A DNA stretch of 64,000 nt, from positions 4,984,001 to 5,048,000 of the forward strand of contig CM056561.1 of assembly GCA_029721515.1 (NCBI GenBank). Direction: 5' to 3'. Under the pieces are notes generated by a model. That model was given only the letters and a program-made list of their open reading frames with translations. It was not told the origin of the DNA and did no database searches. Source of the DNA: Synanceia verrucosa (Eukaryota > Chordata > Actinopteri > Perciformes > Synanceiidae). This document shows, one piece after another, positions 47,601 to 61,305 of the stretch (within the stretch, counting starts at the first letter, position 1; every line of letters starts with the position of its first letter). A program made the position numbers and the translations under genes.

Positions 47601-50600
47601 TTAATTTATATATTATCATGACTACAAGCCTCAATGTGTAAATAGGGGATGGGGAAACGCTTTGAAGTGTCTTGAAATGACAGCCAGGTTTTCCTTTGGA
47701 GAGTTGCAATGGACTGGGTGGAGAGTTTAGAGATTTTTATTTCAGCTTCTGACTGGAGGCTTTTAAAGCATTTTCATAAATGTTTCCTATTACATGGTTT
47801 TAGTCTGCAGCTGAAATGCATTCTCATATTGTTCCTTTGATAGGTAGGTAGGCTAGATAGGTAGAAAAGGATAGACTAGCTAAATTTTTACTCTAATAGC
47901 AAGATAACTTATCTCAGACAGCCATAAAATAATGGCCATTACAATTTATCATCATCAGTGAAGCTCCATTTCCCACCATGGTGTTGTTGGGGATACCATA
48001 ATTTAAGTAGGGAAAATAAGCTATGATGTTGTTGTATATCCAGCTTCTATGAAGGTGACTCTTTCTACCTCCCACTTAATCATGGAATGTATCTGTGGCT
48101 TTTGTTGTTTGAATATGAATTGGAGCTATTCAGCACATTATAGTAATATAGTGATGGTAATATACTTTGATTTACTTAATAGTAAATGAAAGTATCAGAG
48201 GTGTTGCAGATGTAATTTCAGCCACTTGGATGAGCAGATCAGTGCAGGCAAATTTAATCAAAGTGCTGATATGCCAGAACTGTGCAGGAAACTAGAAACC
48301 AGCTCGAGCTGGACATAATTATCTTTTGCCCTTGCACCAAGAAATCCTTGTTGTCAACAGTCACATTGTCAGGCATCAACGCTTTTGTTAAACAAGCATA
48401 TCTGAACTCTCTTTACTTTGTGGACCTTACCTTTTAAGAAGCTGCCTGGAATCATGACAAAGACTTACTCGTTAATCCCATTTGAGACACGAGGCTGCAT
48501 CAGCAGAAACGTTTCATAATGCACTTCCAGAATTCTCCGAGCCTACGCTGGGTCTGAATTATGTGATGAATCCTATACGTGCTCTCTATATGTCTGTGCT
48601 AATCCAGTGTAAATAAACGTGATCAGGAGGATGCAACATGAATCTGAATCTTCTGACTGCAGCTGAAGAGCAAAGTCTTTGGTTGAATCCCTATTTTTCT
48701 TTTGTCTTCTGAAAAACACTGTCTTCAGAAGATTTGGAGGCTGCATTATACTTCGTTGGCATATATGAATGTCAAAATTTTTGCAGCCCCCTCGTTGAAT
48801 GTGATGTGTTGTACATATGTGTATGTTTATAAATTAAAAGAGTATCTGCATAGATTTTTGGAATATTATAATTAGATTATAATTATTGAAATTATTGTTG
48901 TTGTCTGTGACGTTTCAGATGCATTTTGAAAAATGTTTACATCTTTTGGTATTTTTTGTTTAAAAAATATTAAGGATTCTATGAAAAGTGTTTTTTGGGG
49001 GTAAAATGGAAAAATATGATATATATGATGAAATATGTTAATAAATATTATTCAGGACTCCATGAATGCAAATATCACTGCTTTTGTGTACCTATTTTTA
49101 GTTGTTTTATTAGTTAGGCTACAGCTGAACATGACAAAAATAAAACTATGTGCTCGTTCTGCTCTTTCAGTATGTGACACAGTGAGCAGAATTATTATTC
49201 TTCAGAATTATATATAATTCATCATGCCACCATATACTGACATTTAGTTGTACGTTTGAGGTGGCCAACATAAGCTAAAAACCTTAACCCGATACCTTAA
49301 CTATAAGCCCATCTTGTCATGGCAATCCATCCAAAAGTTGTCAAGACATTTCATTAAAGACAAAAAATTATTATAGTAATATTTCAACAATTCTCAATTA
49401 CTTTTCAAAGGAAACCAATTTTCTCCTGGATAACAATCACAGCTTTTAACAGTTTTGAAAACATGGTTTACGTTGTAAATTGAAACAAAACAAAGGAGGC
49501 AACAAAACTACTTTATCGTGGCTTGTTAAGTTCTACTACTTCCCACAAGGCCCTACAGCCAGTTAAATTTTAAATGACACACAGAAGCAATGTAATCAAA
49601 TATGTGATTAAAGCTGCAGTTGTTGTATTAAGTGATTAAGACATGATTATGCATGATCTATTGTTAGGGTTAAATGAACTTATAAATGCTGATCATTAAT
49701 GTGGGTCTAGAGTTTTAATGGTTTAAAGTTGTGTCCATCGAATACCATGCCTATCATGTATTTGTGCTGCATCAAAGACGAATATACTCCATGACAAACA
49801 CTTAACTTCAATACAGTAGTAAGGAACATAATCTTTCAAAGAAGGGGCTGAAAACTGGCAACCTTGTGGCAGCGCAAGAGCAAAATCAATAAATGTTAAT
49901 AGAAGTAAACAATGTCAGTTCAATTCAAATTCAAAAAGCAGTTCATGTTCATAGTGGCCTTTAAGAGATCTATTTAATGTACTTTCAATGTAACTGATAC
50001 AAAAGCGACGGTCCGCATAATATGTTCAATTCTTTATCTAAAGCTAACATGGGGCTTCAGCTGTCAAATCAAGAGAATATCTTACCATCTTGACATCTTT
50101 ATAGAGTAGAATTCCCTGTGTGTTTCTCCACATATTGTTTTTGTATTGCACTGCAGCGGAGGGATAGAAAAACAGAGAGGGATTTTTGGACTAAACCAAC
50201 TTTGCAAGATCCCCACCTTTATTTGTCTAATTTAGACTTTTGCAGGCAAACTAGATTCAGATAGACTGTGGAATGTGTTTATTCTCCGCAGAAGGAGTCC
50301 ACCATCACTTAAAGTGAAACCTTATTAGGAAGAGAATTCCAATGAGGGAGAAATTATTACAGCAAAAAAAACCTCTTAACTATTGTTTTGAGACAGACTT
50401 GAAAAATGGTGACGCTATCCTTCAAGGAGATGTTAAAGAGGCAAGAGGGAAGTGTGTATTGAGGTGGGGGTCAGCCTATCAGAGCTATTGAATTTCCATC
50501 AAGCTTGTCTAAATTAAGCAACCACGACACGATTTCCCTCTGTGCCTACCTGTGTTTTCTACATTATGTGCTGGATGTGGACACGCACACACATACACAA

Positions 50601-53600
50601 AGACACACAAAAACACAAACACACCCTGTTAGCAGGCTGGCATGGATTTTTTTTTTTTTTGCTCTAATAGGTTTTGTCACAGTGTTCTGCATCTCCAAAA
50701 CAAGACTATTGACAACTAGCCAAGCCTCACTCATTACAGCTGCCTTTTACACCAGCTTGTGCATGTGTGTGCATACTGAGTAGAAAGTCCAACATATGTG
50801 AATGGAAAAGTTATACTATCCATGTTTCATTATGTGACTAGGTGGCTGAAACAATGATTTCTTACAAGAGGCTAAAGCAATGGTGTAATAAGACCTTAAA
50901 GCATGTATTTTTTTTTAAACTAATCGCCAGTTCAGCAATATCTCCGGCCTTGAAGCAACTAGACGAAAACATGGTGCATGTGTTCAGAAAAAGCATGCGG
51001 CACACCTTTTCCACTCGTTTTGCACACCTGGCCGATCGCATCATTAACCTCACAGGGATTCGAGATGGTGTCCAGAGCAATCACACTGTATGCAGACAGA
51101 TGGACACGATCTGGCTGCCTCATTTTGGCAAGATGTCCCTGCTGAACACCATCTGTCAAAATACATACGCTCTGCTGGATCTGCTGAGCGGGATTTCAGG
51201 ATGGGAAAGGCTGTGGCAATGTGAGCTGCACTGTAGCAGCTAAGCATAAGTTTATGTTAATCATGAATTAGGGTGATTGGCATTAAGGCTTCACTGGTGT
51301 TTCTACTGATATGAGAATATGTTAAGATGTTATGGTGTTACTCATAGGGACTTAAATGGAAAAAAAAACTGATGTACACCTACAATCCAAGCATGTGATT
51401 TTTTTTTAGTTTGTGACCAAAAGGAAAATCTCTGTACTTCTATAATTTATTGACTTTATCCATTTCAGTAACAAGAAACTGTGCATGAGTCTGTCATTTT
51501 GGATTTTAACTTCTTGTTAAAAATCATCGTTCTGTTGAAAGGTATCGATTAACATTTACTGCTTGTTTTAGTCAATATCTGAGTAGGTTTTAACACAGTG
51601 TGGAAGAACTGCCAGAGCTGTACTAATTAGATAAGTTCTCCCACATACTGCTGGGGTCAAGTGGTCATGTTACTGCTATAATGGAGACTGGTCAGAGTGT
51701 GCTGGTAATAGCTTGTCTTGATGTGTTATCATATCGGTCATCATCTTCAATATCACAACAGAAGCTGAATGATTGTGGTAAGTCCAGTGTTACACATGGC
51801 CCTTTTCTCTGACGGGGGATTGTTACTGTGTAAGCAGGTAATTATTCTAAATTATATAATCATTAAAATATGTAAATTACATAGATTGGTGAAAAGCGGT
51901 TTTAGGTCTTGCTGATAAGTCCAAACCAACAAATAAAAAAACACTGACTAGCTCACAGGTGGCGCTCATACTGCAGTTACAGCTGACAATGGCGTCCTGA
52001 CTGAGGATATAATTGCAGAAGCATCTTTCCCTCCTGAACACCAACACTGTAATAGTTGGAGAAGGACACTAATCTTTCAATGTCTGCATTGCCAGCGTAA
52101 ATGATCGAGAAAGTGAAAATAAACTCCTATGATGGCGATTCATGACTTAATTGGCTGTGTTAACACTGCAGCGCATGCATGAATTTGATAAATGCAAATT
52201 CCCTTGTGTAAACAGAAATTCTAATAAATTGAATTCAAGTGGCCAGTTATAAAAGATGCCTTGTATTTCTTGAATAAGGGGGATTGAGTAGGGATTTCCA
52301 TGTTTTAAATTATGATACTGACAGCACATTCAATAAGTAATGCACTATGATTCTCAGTTGCATGGATTAGCGTGTTTTCTTACATGGTCTAATATTTATC
52401 TTACTTAATAACATCCCCTGCATTCTGTTTTTTTTCATGTAACTACTTCCACTTCTCATAATAGGAAAATGTGTCCATTGGGACCTCAGCCAGGCCTTTC
52501 GTTGCCCATGGTTAGTCTTTCCCATAGTCTGCATGCAATATTGAACCAAATTGCACCATATTGCCAGTATAAATAGTTTTATCTTTGAACATTAAGATCC
52601 CATCTCTCAGACATGGATCTGCCACCCTCCAACACAGGATATTAGTCTAAGTGAATTGTCTGTCTGGCAGAGTAGTGAATTAAATTAGAAAGAATACAAA
52701 TCTAAACACACATCAGAATGAAAACGACAGGCTATGGGGTTGCTTGGCTCCTCTTAATAAGACATTAACTCATGATTTGTGAACTCTCTGTCAATGTTGA
52801 TAATATGTTCATTTCTATTATTCTTTATATTACTGATGTATGATTCATGCATGACAGAGATTCATTCTACTCTATTCTAAATCATCACAACTTCAATATC
52901 AAAATCTAGGCTTACTTTAACTCAGAGACAGAATGTTAACTTTTACAGTGCAGACTTTCCAGTATTCATTTCTCCCTTCTGCAGATATAGCTATATAGAT
53001 ATACTATGTACATCCTTCAGTCTTCTGAATATAATCCAAGTCTTATCACAACTGTCATAAGGTGGCACAGAATAATTTACTCCTGATTTAAAATCCCAAA
53101 CACTAGTGCCACAATATCAAACCAAACAAGGGCTCATTGCAACATGAATATTTTATTTACATCATTTAGTCTTACTGGCCTCTCCATCCTCTACAGTAAT
53201 TTCTACATGTTGGCATGAACTGTTAATACTGACTGTTATTTAAAATGCACTGAGTTCATCATTGTGTGCTTAATCTTAGCTTCAGCTGGGTTTTATTATG
53301 GAGCGTTCTTGTGCCTGAGACACATTATATTTTGAAGTGAAATGTTTTCCTTCTAGACGATAAGCGCACAAGACCTTTCAAATCAATCCGCACCATCATT
53401 TGCTTTAACGATGATAAGAAAAGCTGTAATGATGACTAACGATCAGTGATACATCAACTAGCTATCACAGTCCAAACACTTAGTCATGAAGTGCTTTGTA
53501 AAATGGCCAGTAGTAACGAAAAGCATGTGTGGATTATAGTAAATGGTTTAAAACATGCAAGACCACGTGAATGTGATAGTGTGTCAACTAATCTAGTGGA

Positions 53601-55033
53601 GAGCTGCAGCTGTGATAACAACCCAGTGCGTAAGGCAGTGAAGTCAAATTGTACAATCAACTGTGTCACAGACTGAATTACTGAGCGAGCCACAGCCCCC
53701 TGTTTCAACTCTTCCAAGAAGACCATTACTGATTTTCAGATTAGGAAAATTAACTGAAGGCCTTATAAGTAATACACAGTGGCTTCCACGTCAAGTTCAG
53801 AGCAGGTTGAACCAAAGCATATTAATAACTAAAGAGGAAAGTTACAGAGGTTAGGCCTACAGGGTTGCTCACAGATGAAACTGGAACCACACAAAGGACG
53901 TTCTGCAGGAAGAACTGCAGCAATATAAAATCAAAGCAGATTCTTGCTCAGGGTGTTTTGAGGTGTTTAAATGTTATATCAAAACTGACTCATTCAATTT
54001 GCAGAGGTGTGGATTGAATTCCTTGGACCAACTGATTGAATTTCTGGGTGCCTTTAGGATTCATGACTCCACATAAGGAGGTTCACATATCCTTTTAGAT
54101 GCTGTAAAAATGTGCACTTATTTATATCCAGCTGTAAGAAAACTTATCCTGTACTTTTAATGTAATCTTGATATTTGTGTATTTCAATTCACTCTACACA
54201 ACTGAACAATTGGGCTTATTATCCTAACATGAACATTATCAATAACCCAGTTTACTATCAATGTCTCACACTACTCAAGGGAGAAAATGAAATGTTGTCC
54301 ATTCAGAATAAAAAAAAATAAAACAGCAGCATGCTGGTATGTTTTTCTTTGTGCAGATTATTGTCACCCAGCACCTGCAAAGAATTAATGCATGAGCCTG
54401 TGCCATGTGGTGATTATTGTGCTATATTTCCACAAATGCAAACCTGGTGCGAATAATTTCACAGCAATCAAAGTGTTACTCATGTAATCCCCAGGTTGTC
54501 ACCGCAAATGAGATCTGGTTCTCAACTGACCAACCTGGTTAAATAAATGTCAGTCTGAGAATAAAGCCTATAACAAGGCAATAAAAGTTTAAATAGCCTA
54601 CTGTAGTTAGATGCATGCAAAGAAGTGTTTTCTTGCCCATATATCCTGGTAGCTCTGTTTTGTGCAGGCCAGTTGATCACTACAGCCTTGAAGCAGCATA
54701 TGTAAGGCAAAGTGACGCAGTCTTACTTTTGTTAATGCCTCACGTACAAAGGGACAGTAAGAAGAAATGGTACAGATGGTGGTTCTCGGCTTGATTTTCT
54801 TGAAGCAGAAGTAGGAGAGAAAGCGTGCAACTTTGTCATTGATTTATCATGTTAACATTCGATTTAAAATCACACATAGGCGCTTTGTGAAATAGCGCCG
54901 CATATTGCTTTTATTTTGAAGGCATCATTTTTTGTCAATTTACGTCCATGCATGTGGACGTGCCTGCAAACGTTTGCTTCTTCACTGCGACAGACCTTGA
55001 CGAGAGATTTAATTCAGTGGTTAGCCCACAAAA
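44642..55033. other. Non-coding region downstream of the opsin
   Basis: No exon with splice borders was recognised on either strand. Minor items are a fragment of the unnamed dispersed repeat (49308-49360, minus), a GATAGGTAGG-rich patch near 47840 and an imperfect CA tract near 50580-50620. An open frame at 50842-51243 is discussed among the rejected items. Confidence 0.45.
49308..49360 (-). repeat. Unnamed dispersed repeat, copy 4
   Basis: CATGGCAATCCATCCAAAAG and GTTGTCAAGACATTTC are the reverse complement of the core seen at 9.6, 10.9 and 15.8 kb. Confidence 0.45.
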
Positions 55034-55180
55034 ATGTCTACCTATGTTAAAAAAAAGAAAAAAATTATGTGTTAACTACAGTCAAAGGTAAAGCTGTGTG
55101 CTTCGTTTGTGGAGTACGGGTCAGCGTAATTCAGGATTACAATTTGAATTGTCATTACCAGACTAAACAACTGTTTCGTT
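55034..55180 (+). pseudogene. hAT transposase N-terminal fragment, broken
   Basis: From about 55078 one frame reads VKGKAVCFVCGVRVSVI and then QDYNLNCHYQTK. This resembles the zinc-finger start of hAT transposases related to GTF2IRD2/ZBED-type proteins: Cys-x2-Cys, then a YNL-x2-HY segment. An upstream ATG followed by a Lys run (55034) is in a different frame, so a frameshift separates it. Nothing of the catalytic domain follows. Confidence 0.55.
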
Positions 55181-55354
55181 TTTGGATAAAGTTAATTTCA
55201 TGTTGGTCTTTTACTGCAAAAACATGGTCATATTCAAAATTGTTTTTATAAACATTGATCGAGTGGTGACATGATGGTGAGCCACATTTTCATAGCCTAT
55301 CCATGCCACATAATTAACTGCTTCCTAGGGAAGAAATAACATTAATACTGAGCA

Positions 55355-55437
55355 GAACTGAGTTGAGTTTATTGGTCTGGCCCTCCACAACACTGACAGT
55401 TTCTCATGTGGCCCCTTGGGGAAATTAAATGCCTACC
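55355..55437 (-). mobile_element. hAT-type MITE fragment
   Basis: On the minus strand CAAGGGTAGGCATTTAAT, followed by CCCCAAGGGGCCACATGAG, matches a common fish hAT terminus. Only one end is visible. Confidence 0.45.
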
Positions 55438-56242
55438 CTTGCTCTGCTCTAGGATATCTAACTATTCAGTATCTTCCCTAATTTGGCAGCAGCATTCCCA
55501 AAAATGTCATCCCATACTCCCTCTAGAATTTCCCTGGATTTGCTGCATCCTGTATATGTAGGAAGGAGGGACTACTAGAGGCAATAAAAACATTCACAAA
55601 TGTCACAGTGAGAGATCATGTTTTCCAGTCACAGACTGGACTCTGACTCAAAATACTAAAATCTTCCCTCTCTTGCACAAACCCTTCTTTGACTCCTTGG
55701 AATGGAAACAAAACACGAAGCATGAAGTTATCCAACTCAATTACAGCCGAACCAAAAATGTGTTAATGTCAAAAGTTCATGTGATCAAATGGTCTATGAG
55801 GTTTGTTAATGGAGCACACTTTGTACCATATTATGAATTTCATTCAGTGATTTATTGCTCACGGGTCACTGGAGACAAATATGTACATGTGCTCCAATAA
55901 CTTCACATAGCCAGTGTTATTTTGCTTTGGATTTGCACACGACTGAAGCCCTTAATATACATTTTGAATACAATAAACAATACAATATGTATTCATATTT
56001 ATAGAAAAAAGTGATGTGACGAGGAAGGCGTTGCTGTGTGTATACACTAGTCAGAAAAATAGTATGTATTGTTGTCCATCAGTACATACATATTTTTCTA
56101 TAAAATATAGGCTATAGACTATTCCTGAAGCAGCAAAACACAAATTGAATAATGGTATTTATTACAAAAACACCTCATGGGGGTAGTGATTTAAATTCTG
56201 ATTGAAGCTTGGAAATTCTGACAATCGTGCACCACCGCAACA

Positions 56243-56664
56243 CACTAGGGCTGCCTGGTATAGGCGGTGACGTCATCGCACCTGCCTCAGAGTGGGAATG
56301 GCTGCAAGCACAGACACAGCGGAGAAGGACGTCCATGATTTGGACGTGGTTTGGTTTTAAAAAGTCAGATGTGGAACAGAAAAAAGTTATTTGCAAGATG
56401 CGTGGAGTAACTGTGAGCACCAACAAAGGTTGTCATGTGTTCTACTCTGTGTGTTGCTGCACTGTTTGTGTTGAATATAGCCATTTGTTTAACAAGTTAA
56501 AATGATCGCGGTCGTGACGCTGTCCGGGATGTTGTGGAAACATTTCTCAACAGTAATTCAGCCCTAGTAATTTACATACTAAAGTATACCATGATACATA
56601 TATACCGTCTACGGTTCAAATTATACCGCAACATAAATTTTAGGCCATATCACCCAGTCCTACA
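56243..56664 (+). mobile_element. Short hAT element carrying only a BED-domain exon
   Basis: The left end is CACTAGGGCTGCCTGGTATAG. The right end, on the other strand, is GTAGGACTGGGTGATATGG; both are TAGG-CTGG-type hAT termini. Between them is the BED-finger segment described at 56329-56431 and nothing of the RNase H-like core. This is an internal-deletion derivative of about 420 bp. Confidence 0.55.
56329..56431 (+). pseudogene. BED-type zinc finger of a hAT transposase, zinc ligand lost
   Basis: The frame reads IWTWFGFKKSD, then VEQKKVICKMRGVTVSTNKG. This matches the first half of a ZBED-like BED finger, where the family has V-x-C-x2-C. Here the second cysteine is replaced by arginine (CKMR), and the His/Cys half is absent after a frame break. 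It cannot encode a working finger. Confidence 0.6.
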
Positions 56665-56818
56665 ACACACCATTAGTCGACCACCTGGATGCCGATGCTG
56701 CTGCAATGACATTAATCCTCTGTTTTACCGGCAATGTTTGTCTCCTTATGCTGGGACAGTGGGGGGTTTGATCATTGTCACTATGAATCTGAAAAGGACA
56801 TGTCCCCGTCTCTAGTGT

Positions 56819-56875
56819 AGGGCTGTGACAATATGGGTTTTTTATTACTGCGGTGATAAAGCAGTAAAAGTGTGA
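56819..56875 (+). mobile_element. hAT-like terminal fragment
   Basis: TAGGGCTGTGACAATATGG, followed by TTACTGCGGTGATAAAGC, is a frequent fish hAT-type start lying just beyond the BED-bearing element. Confidence 0.4.
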
Positions 56876-58142
56876 AAGTTTGAAAGTTAACAGACATGCA
56901 GATGACATTTCTGAACTACAAATCAGAGTCTGCGTGTTGCAGTCGAACATGTACATTTAATCATTGCCCTGGTAATGGTATCAATGCAAAGACATCAGAT
57001 GCAAAACAGACTGTAGGAAAGTGGAGTGGAGATACTGATCTGCAGCCCTGTAACCAAAAAACACCATTTCCATATAATTACATACAAATCCATCATGAAT
57101 TAGCCTACATTTGCAGGGAAAAAAGATTTTTGTCAATATTGTTGTTTTTGACAGCAATGATAGTCCATGGACATCTGGGTAAGGAGGAGGACTGGAACAT
57201 GATAGGAGTGCACATAGCAGTCATTTTAGTAAGTAAAAACTGAGATGACTGAAGTAGTCACTGAAAACAAAAACCTTAAAATGAGATCTACAGTGTGGAC
57301 ATTTTGCGACATCTTGTCGGTACGGAGGCGGCTTATTCAGTGAAATCACATGCAAAAAAGAGCCGTGATTTAATCATTATGCACCATCATGTATTATATA
57401 CATCTATTCTCTTCATCGTATGTGAAGATAATTCAAATGAAAGTAATCCAGAAGAAAGCAGCCCCATTGGCTAGTCAAGTCTTTATGTTCTTCGATATCC
57501 TCATCGACATTCACCACCACATCCTTCATTTATATCCTCAATCCTATGTCCTGAGGTACAGTACAATGCATCACACACTTCTCTCAGCACCAAATTAAGT
57601 ATAGTTATATGATGCAATGACACAGTTGTTCGTGATGAAAGCGGAGAGAGAGACGTTTTTTTCCAAAACACATGGATGTCCTCTGCCTGCTGTCTTACAG
57701 AGTGGAGAAACTATCCGCTCATTATGATGCAACAGCGAACTGATAAGGCTTCCAGCTGTCATACAGCCTATAGTTTATCTACCTTAAGTGATATAGTTTA
57801 TACTCCAGGCTGCTATACCTTCACCCTAGACGTAGAGTTATCTACTCACTAATCAAGATACAGGTAATACTGTTTCCTTACTTTGCCCTGGACCTTTCAT
57901 CCTAACATTCATCTCAGCTCATCATCCACACTGAAGACATGAACCATGAGTAGATGACACCTGAAGGAGAAGGAAGAGTATGGATAGAGAGAGACAATTC
58001 ATGGATATCAGTGTTGTGGGTAAAAGATATCAAATTAACATTTTTTGTAACTGTCGATGGCACATTATCTCTTTTGCGAAAAAAGAAATGTTTCCAAGAA
58101 AGCCAAACTTTTTTTAATGAATATGCCATTTAATTTGTATGT
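56876..58142. other. Non-coding stretch
   Basis: Nothing recognisable is seen. Confidence 0.4.
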
Positions 58143-58460
58143 TAGGGGTGTCCCGATCTGGAAAAAAAAAGTATCAGGTTATATTGGCCTGCATCTAAAA
58201 TCTCCGATATCAGAACTCCGACACCATCAGTTCATTCCAGACTCCACTCCAGCTCTTCTATCTAGCAGCAGAGCCCAGTGATCAAACCAACAGTGCTGCT
58301 AAGGTGCTAACAACGTGGTCCTCTAATTTATTTTGATATATTGTATTGTAAAATATTCTTATCCTTAAGGTTAAATATTATGTAACCCATTAGTTAATAA
58401 CAAATGGGTACTTTTTTCGGATTATATTGGCCTGCATCTAAAATCTCCGATATCAGTGGT
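58143..58460 (-). mobile_element. hAT-like remnant with duplicated subterminal segment
   Basis: It starts TAGGGGTGTCCCGATCTGG. The segment TATATTGGCCTGCATCTAAA at about 58181 recurs at about 58424, each followed by ATCTCCGATATCAG. The stretch 58317-58420 is the reverse complement of 22431-22536. Confidence 0.55.
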
Positions 58461-61305
58461 CCATTCTCAGCTTCAGCTCCTCTATCACAACAAAAGTGTG
58501 TGCCAAGGTGCTAACAAAGTATCTCCAAGATGTCAGGTGTGTGGTAGTATTTTTAACATAATTCCGAAAAGATGTTGCAGCTGAGTGCAAAGTTTCCAGT
58601 GGTGGCACAGAACTGAGAAGTTTAATATAAGGTGGCCAAATTTCTGAAATGAAAATCATGGACATTTCTGGCTCCCACTGGCTCGGTGGTCACAAGGCAT
58701 CAGTTAGGCATTATCAAACATTTCGGTCATAAAATTCTCCACAGTTTAAGTTCCTACTAAGCAAGTAATCTGCACTACGATCTGTCTATCCTCACGAATG
58801 GCAGCTGTGGGATTTTAAATAATATGACAATCACTTTAGATATATCATTTGCTGTAAACCTATATCAGATACACAATGTATAGAGACCAGAGCAATGGAG
58901 AAGACGACAGAAACATCATACATCCAGTGTGACAGGGTGTGCAGGGATCTATCCAGGCTGTCGTTTATCTGTCTTCATGCTCCATGTTTCAATCCAACTG
59001 ACCAAGGTCTCGTTCTCCACCTTCCTCACCCAACCACACTAATTCCTGCCTGTCCTCCATTCTTTAGTCACACTCCCCATCTAGGCCTCTCCTACACTTC
59101 ATGCCCTATTCTCTCAGTTCTTTCTCCGTTCCTCAAATTCCATTTCCTCTCTGCTGCATCACTGCACTTTATCCGTCATGTCATCCCTCATCATTTATCA
59201 GCTACCATCTCACAACTTGAAACAAAACTTTCTCTTAACATATGCACGCACAGGAAAACATGCAGTAAACCCACACCTGTGCTCACACACACTTCCCCCT
59301 CTGGTGTTTTCTCTTCCTCAGCATTTACATAACATATCTTATATAACCACTCACATCTGTATTTTTCCCTCCATTTCTATCTGTTCAAATCAGTGCAATA
59401 TTGATCAAATTCCATCAACTAAGCTCAGAACAAGGGTGAAGGGAACAAGACCATAAAATATAAATGTGTATTTACGTATGTGTACTGTATGTATCAAGGT
59501 TCCTGTCCTCCACACCAATAACATACACTGCATTTTAAACACATATGGTCAGAGATAATGCCAACCCCTGAAAATAAAAAAAATAAAAAAAACCTTCACA
59601 GCACGTTCTTTTGGCTATATCGGGATATACAATTTCGTCCATATCGTTGATCACTGATCACAGCAGTTTACAGTAAAGCAAATGAGCCCTTGAGTATGAA
59701 ATAAAACGATTATCCGACAAAAACCTAACTTAAAGCAAGTCCAGTTGACCCTTTTTGCTCTTTGGGGATGCAGAAGTGTCACGTGTCTTGTGTGGTCTAA
59801 AATAGTTTTAAAATCTCTTACATCTAACCAAGTAACACCCTGATGGCGAAATAAGACTCGTTGCTTCCTGAATGAACTCTTGAAGGCAGTTTGTAAAAAC
59901 TCTGCAACAACTGATTCTGGTTTTTCAATGAAAAGCCTTTGGTTTAGCTGCAATTGTTTTGTTGCTGGGCACACATGTTGAGAGATAAACTACCCACACC
60001 AACATGAATCTTCTGGCACTTCCATCCATGTTTATTCCAGAAGCAGGGAAAGCAGACAGGGCAGCCAAATTAGAAATTAGGCCAACCAGGCTTGACGCCC
60101 CAGAGGGATTATTTTCTCATTTTGAGAGAATTCATGAGTTAGTGTGCATTTGAAAATGTTTCAGTGTATTAGAATAAGTCCAAGTAGCCGTGTGACACTG
60201 GCATGCTGTAACTTTATCATTTTGTCTTTTAACCTGCGGTGACGTGCCTTAATCCACATAGAAAGAGAGGCAGAGGAGGTGTTTTATCAGCAACAAAAAT
60301 GCATTGCATTTTCATTTGAGTGTCAAGGATTAGGGGACTGAACGATGCAGCTCAAAACACATTCAAGCTTCACTGTTCCCCACCGAAGGTCGACAGTTCT
60401 CCTGGCACCAGGCACATACAGTAATTCCTCAGCGATGCAAAACATGGATGTCCAGCAGAGAAGGTCACAATGTACTCTTGTTGTGGCAAATTGAAGAAAC
60501 ACTTTGCATGGCTTTGCATGGGCACATCTTTAGGATTATGTTTTGGTCAATGCCATTACGACTGAAAAGGGTATCTTATCAGTACACAAACACACCTAAT
60601 TGGCAAACCAACAAATAAAGAAAGTATTGCTTATTAATTATCAGACAAATGGTAGCCAAAATAGACTTAAGGATATTAGAGAAATGTTACTATAAAATTA
60701 GTAAATATAGTGACATGTTAAACAGATATTCCCGCAGTATCAATGACACGCAACAAAACCACTCCATCAAACATCACTAAATGCGGTTTTCCAGACACTA
60801 ACAAAAATCTCTACAGATAAAGAATAAAAAGACACAGAAAAGGAAAGGAGATTAGGTGGTTAATGACAGCCATTCATATTGTGGTATTTGTAAAATGTAA
60901 CATCCCAGTGTTTCGCCACAGAAAAAGAACAACACTTCATTAATAAAGCAAACAGGCCGTGTGCTCTTTAAGACAAAGAAAAACAGTATGTACGTACACA
61001 TGGAGACTTGTCAGTCTGCCACAGTTGAAAAGACAGTAACAATGTCAATTTTCAAAAGCTTTAAAACATAATTTTTTCATTATGGCGTAAAAAATAATTT
61101 ACTTACCAGAAATTCAAATACTGTATTTTGTATTTTGACACACATGAACAGAGTTCACACAGAGCATCAGAGGTAATGGCACACGTATACATGCCACTGT
61201 TCATGTCCGCTTTATGTAAAGCAATGGGTTCCATTAATTATTCAGTATTTATTCAGCATATCTGCACTCTGCCCCACTGCACCAACAACTACCATGTTTT
61301 TTTTA
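58461..61305. other. Non-coding stretch
   Basis: No recognisable genes. ORFs here (for instance 58895-59332 and 59651-59974 minus) have no domain that I know and no splice context. Confidence 0.4.

Noticed and set aside
50842..51243. 133-residue plus-strand ORF
   Set aside because: I recognise no domain. It has no flanking splice signals and competing ORFs on the other strand. Possibly an old transposon fragment; a protein search would decide.
58895..59332. 145-residue plus-strand ORF
   Set aside because: Low-complexity His/Pro/Ser/Leu composition from a C/T-rich stretch, with no known motif.
59651..59974. 107-residue minus-strand ORF
   Set aside because: It has a plausible protein-like composition but no motif I know and no splice borders. 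Not enough for a call.
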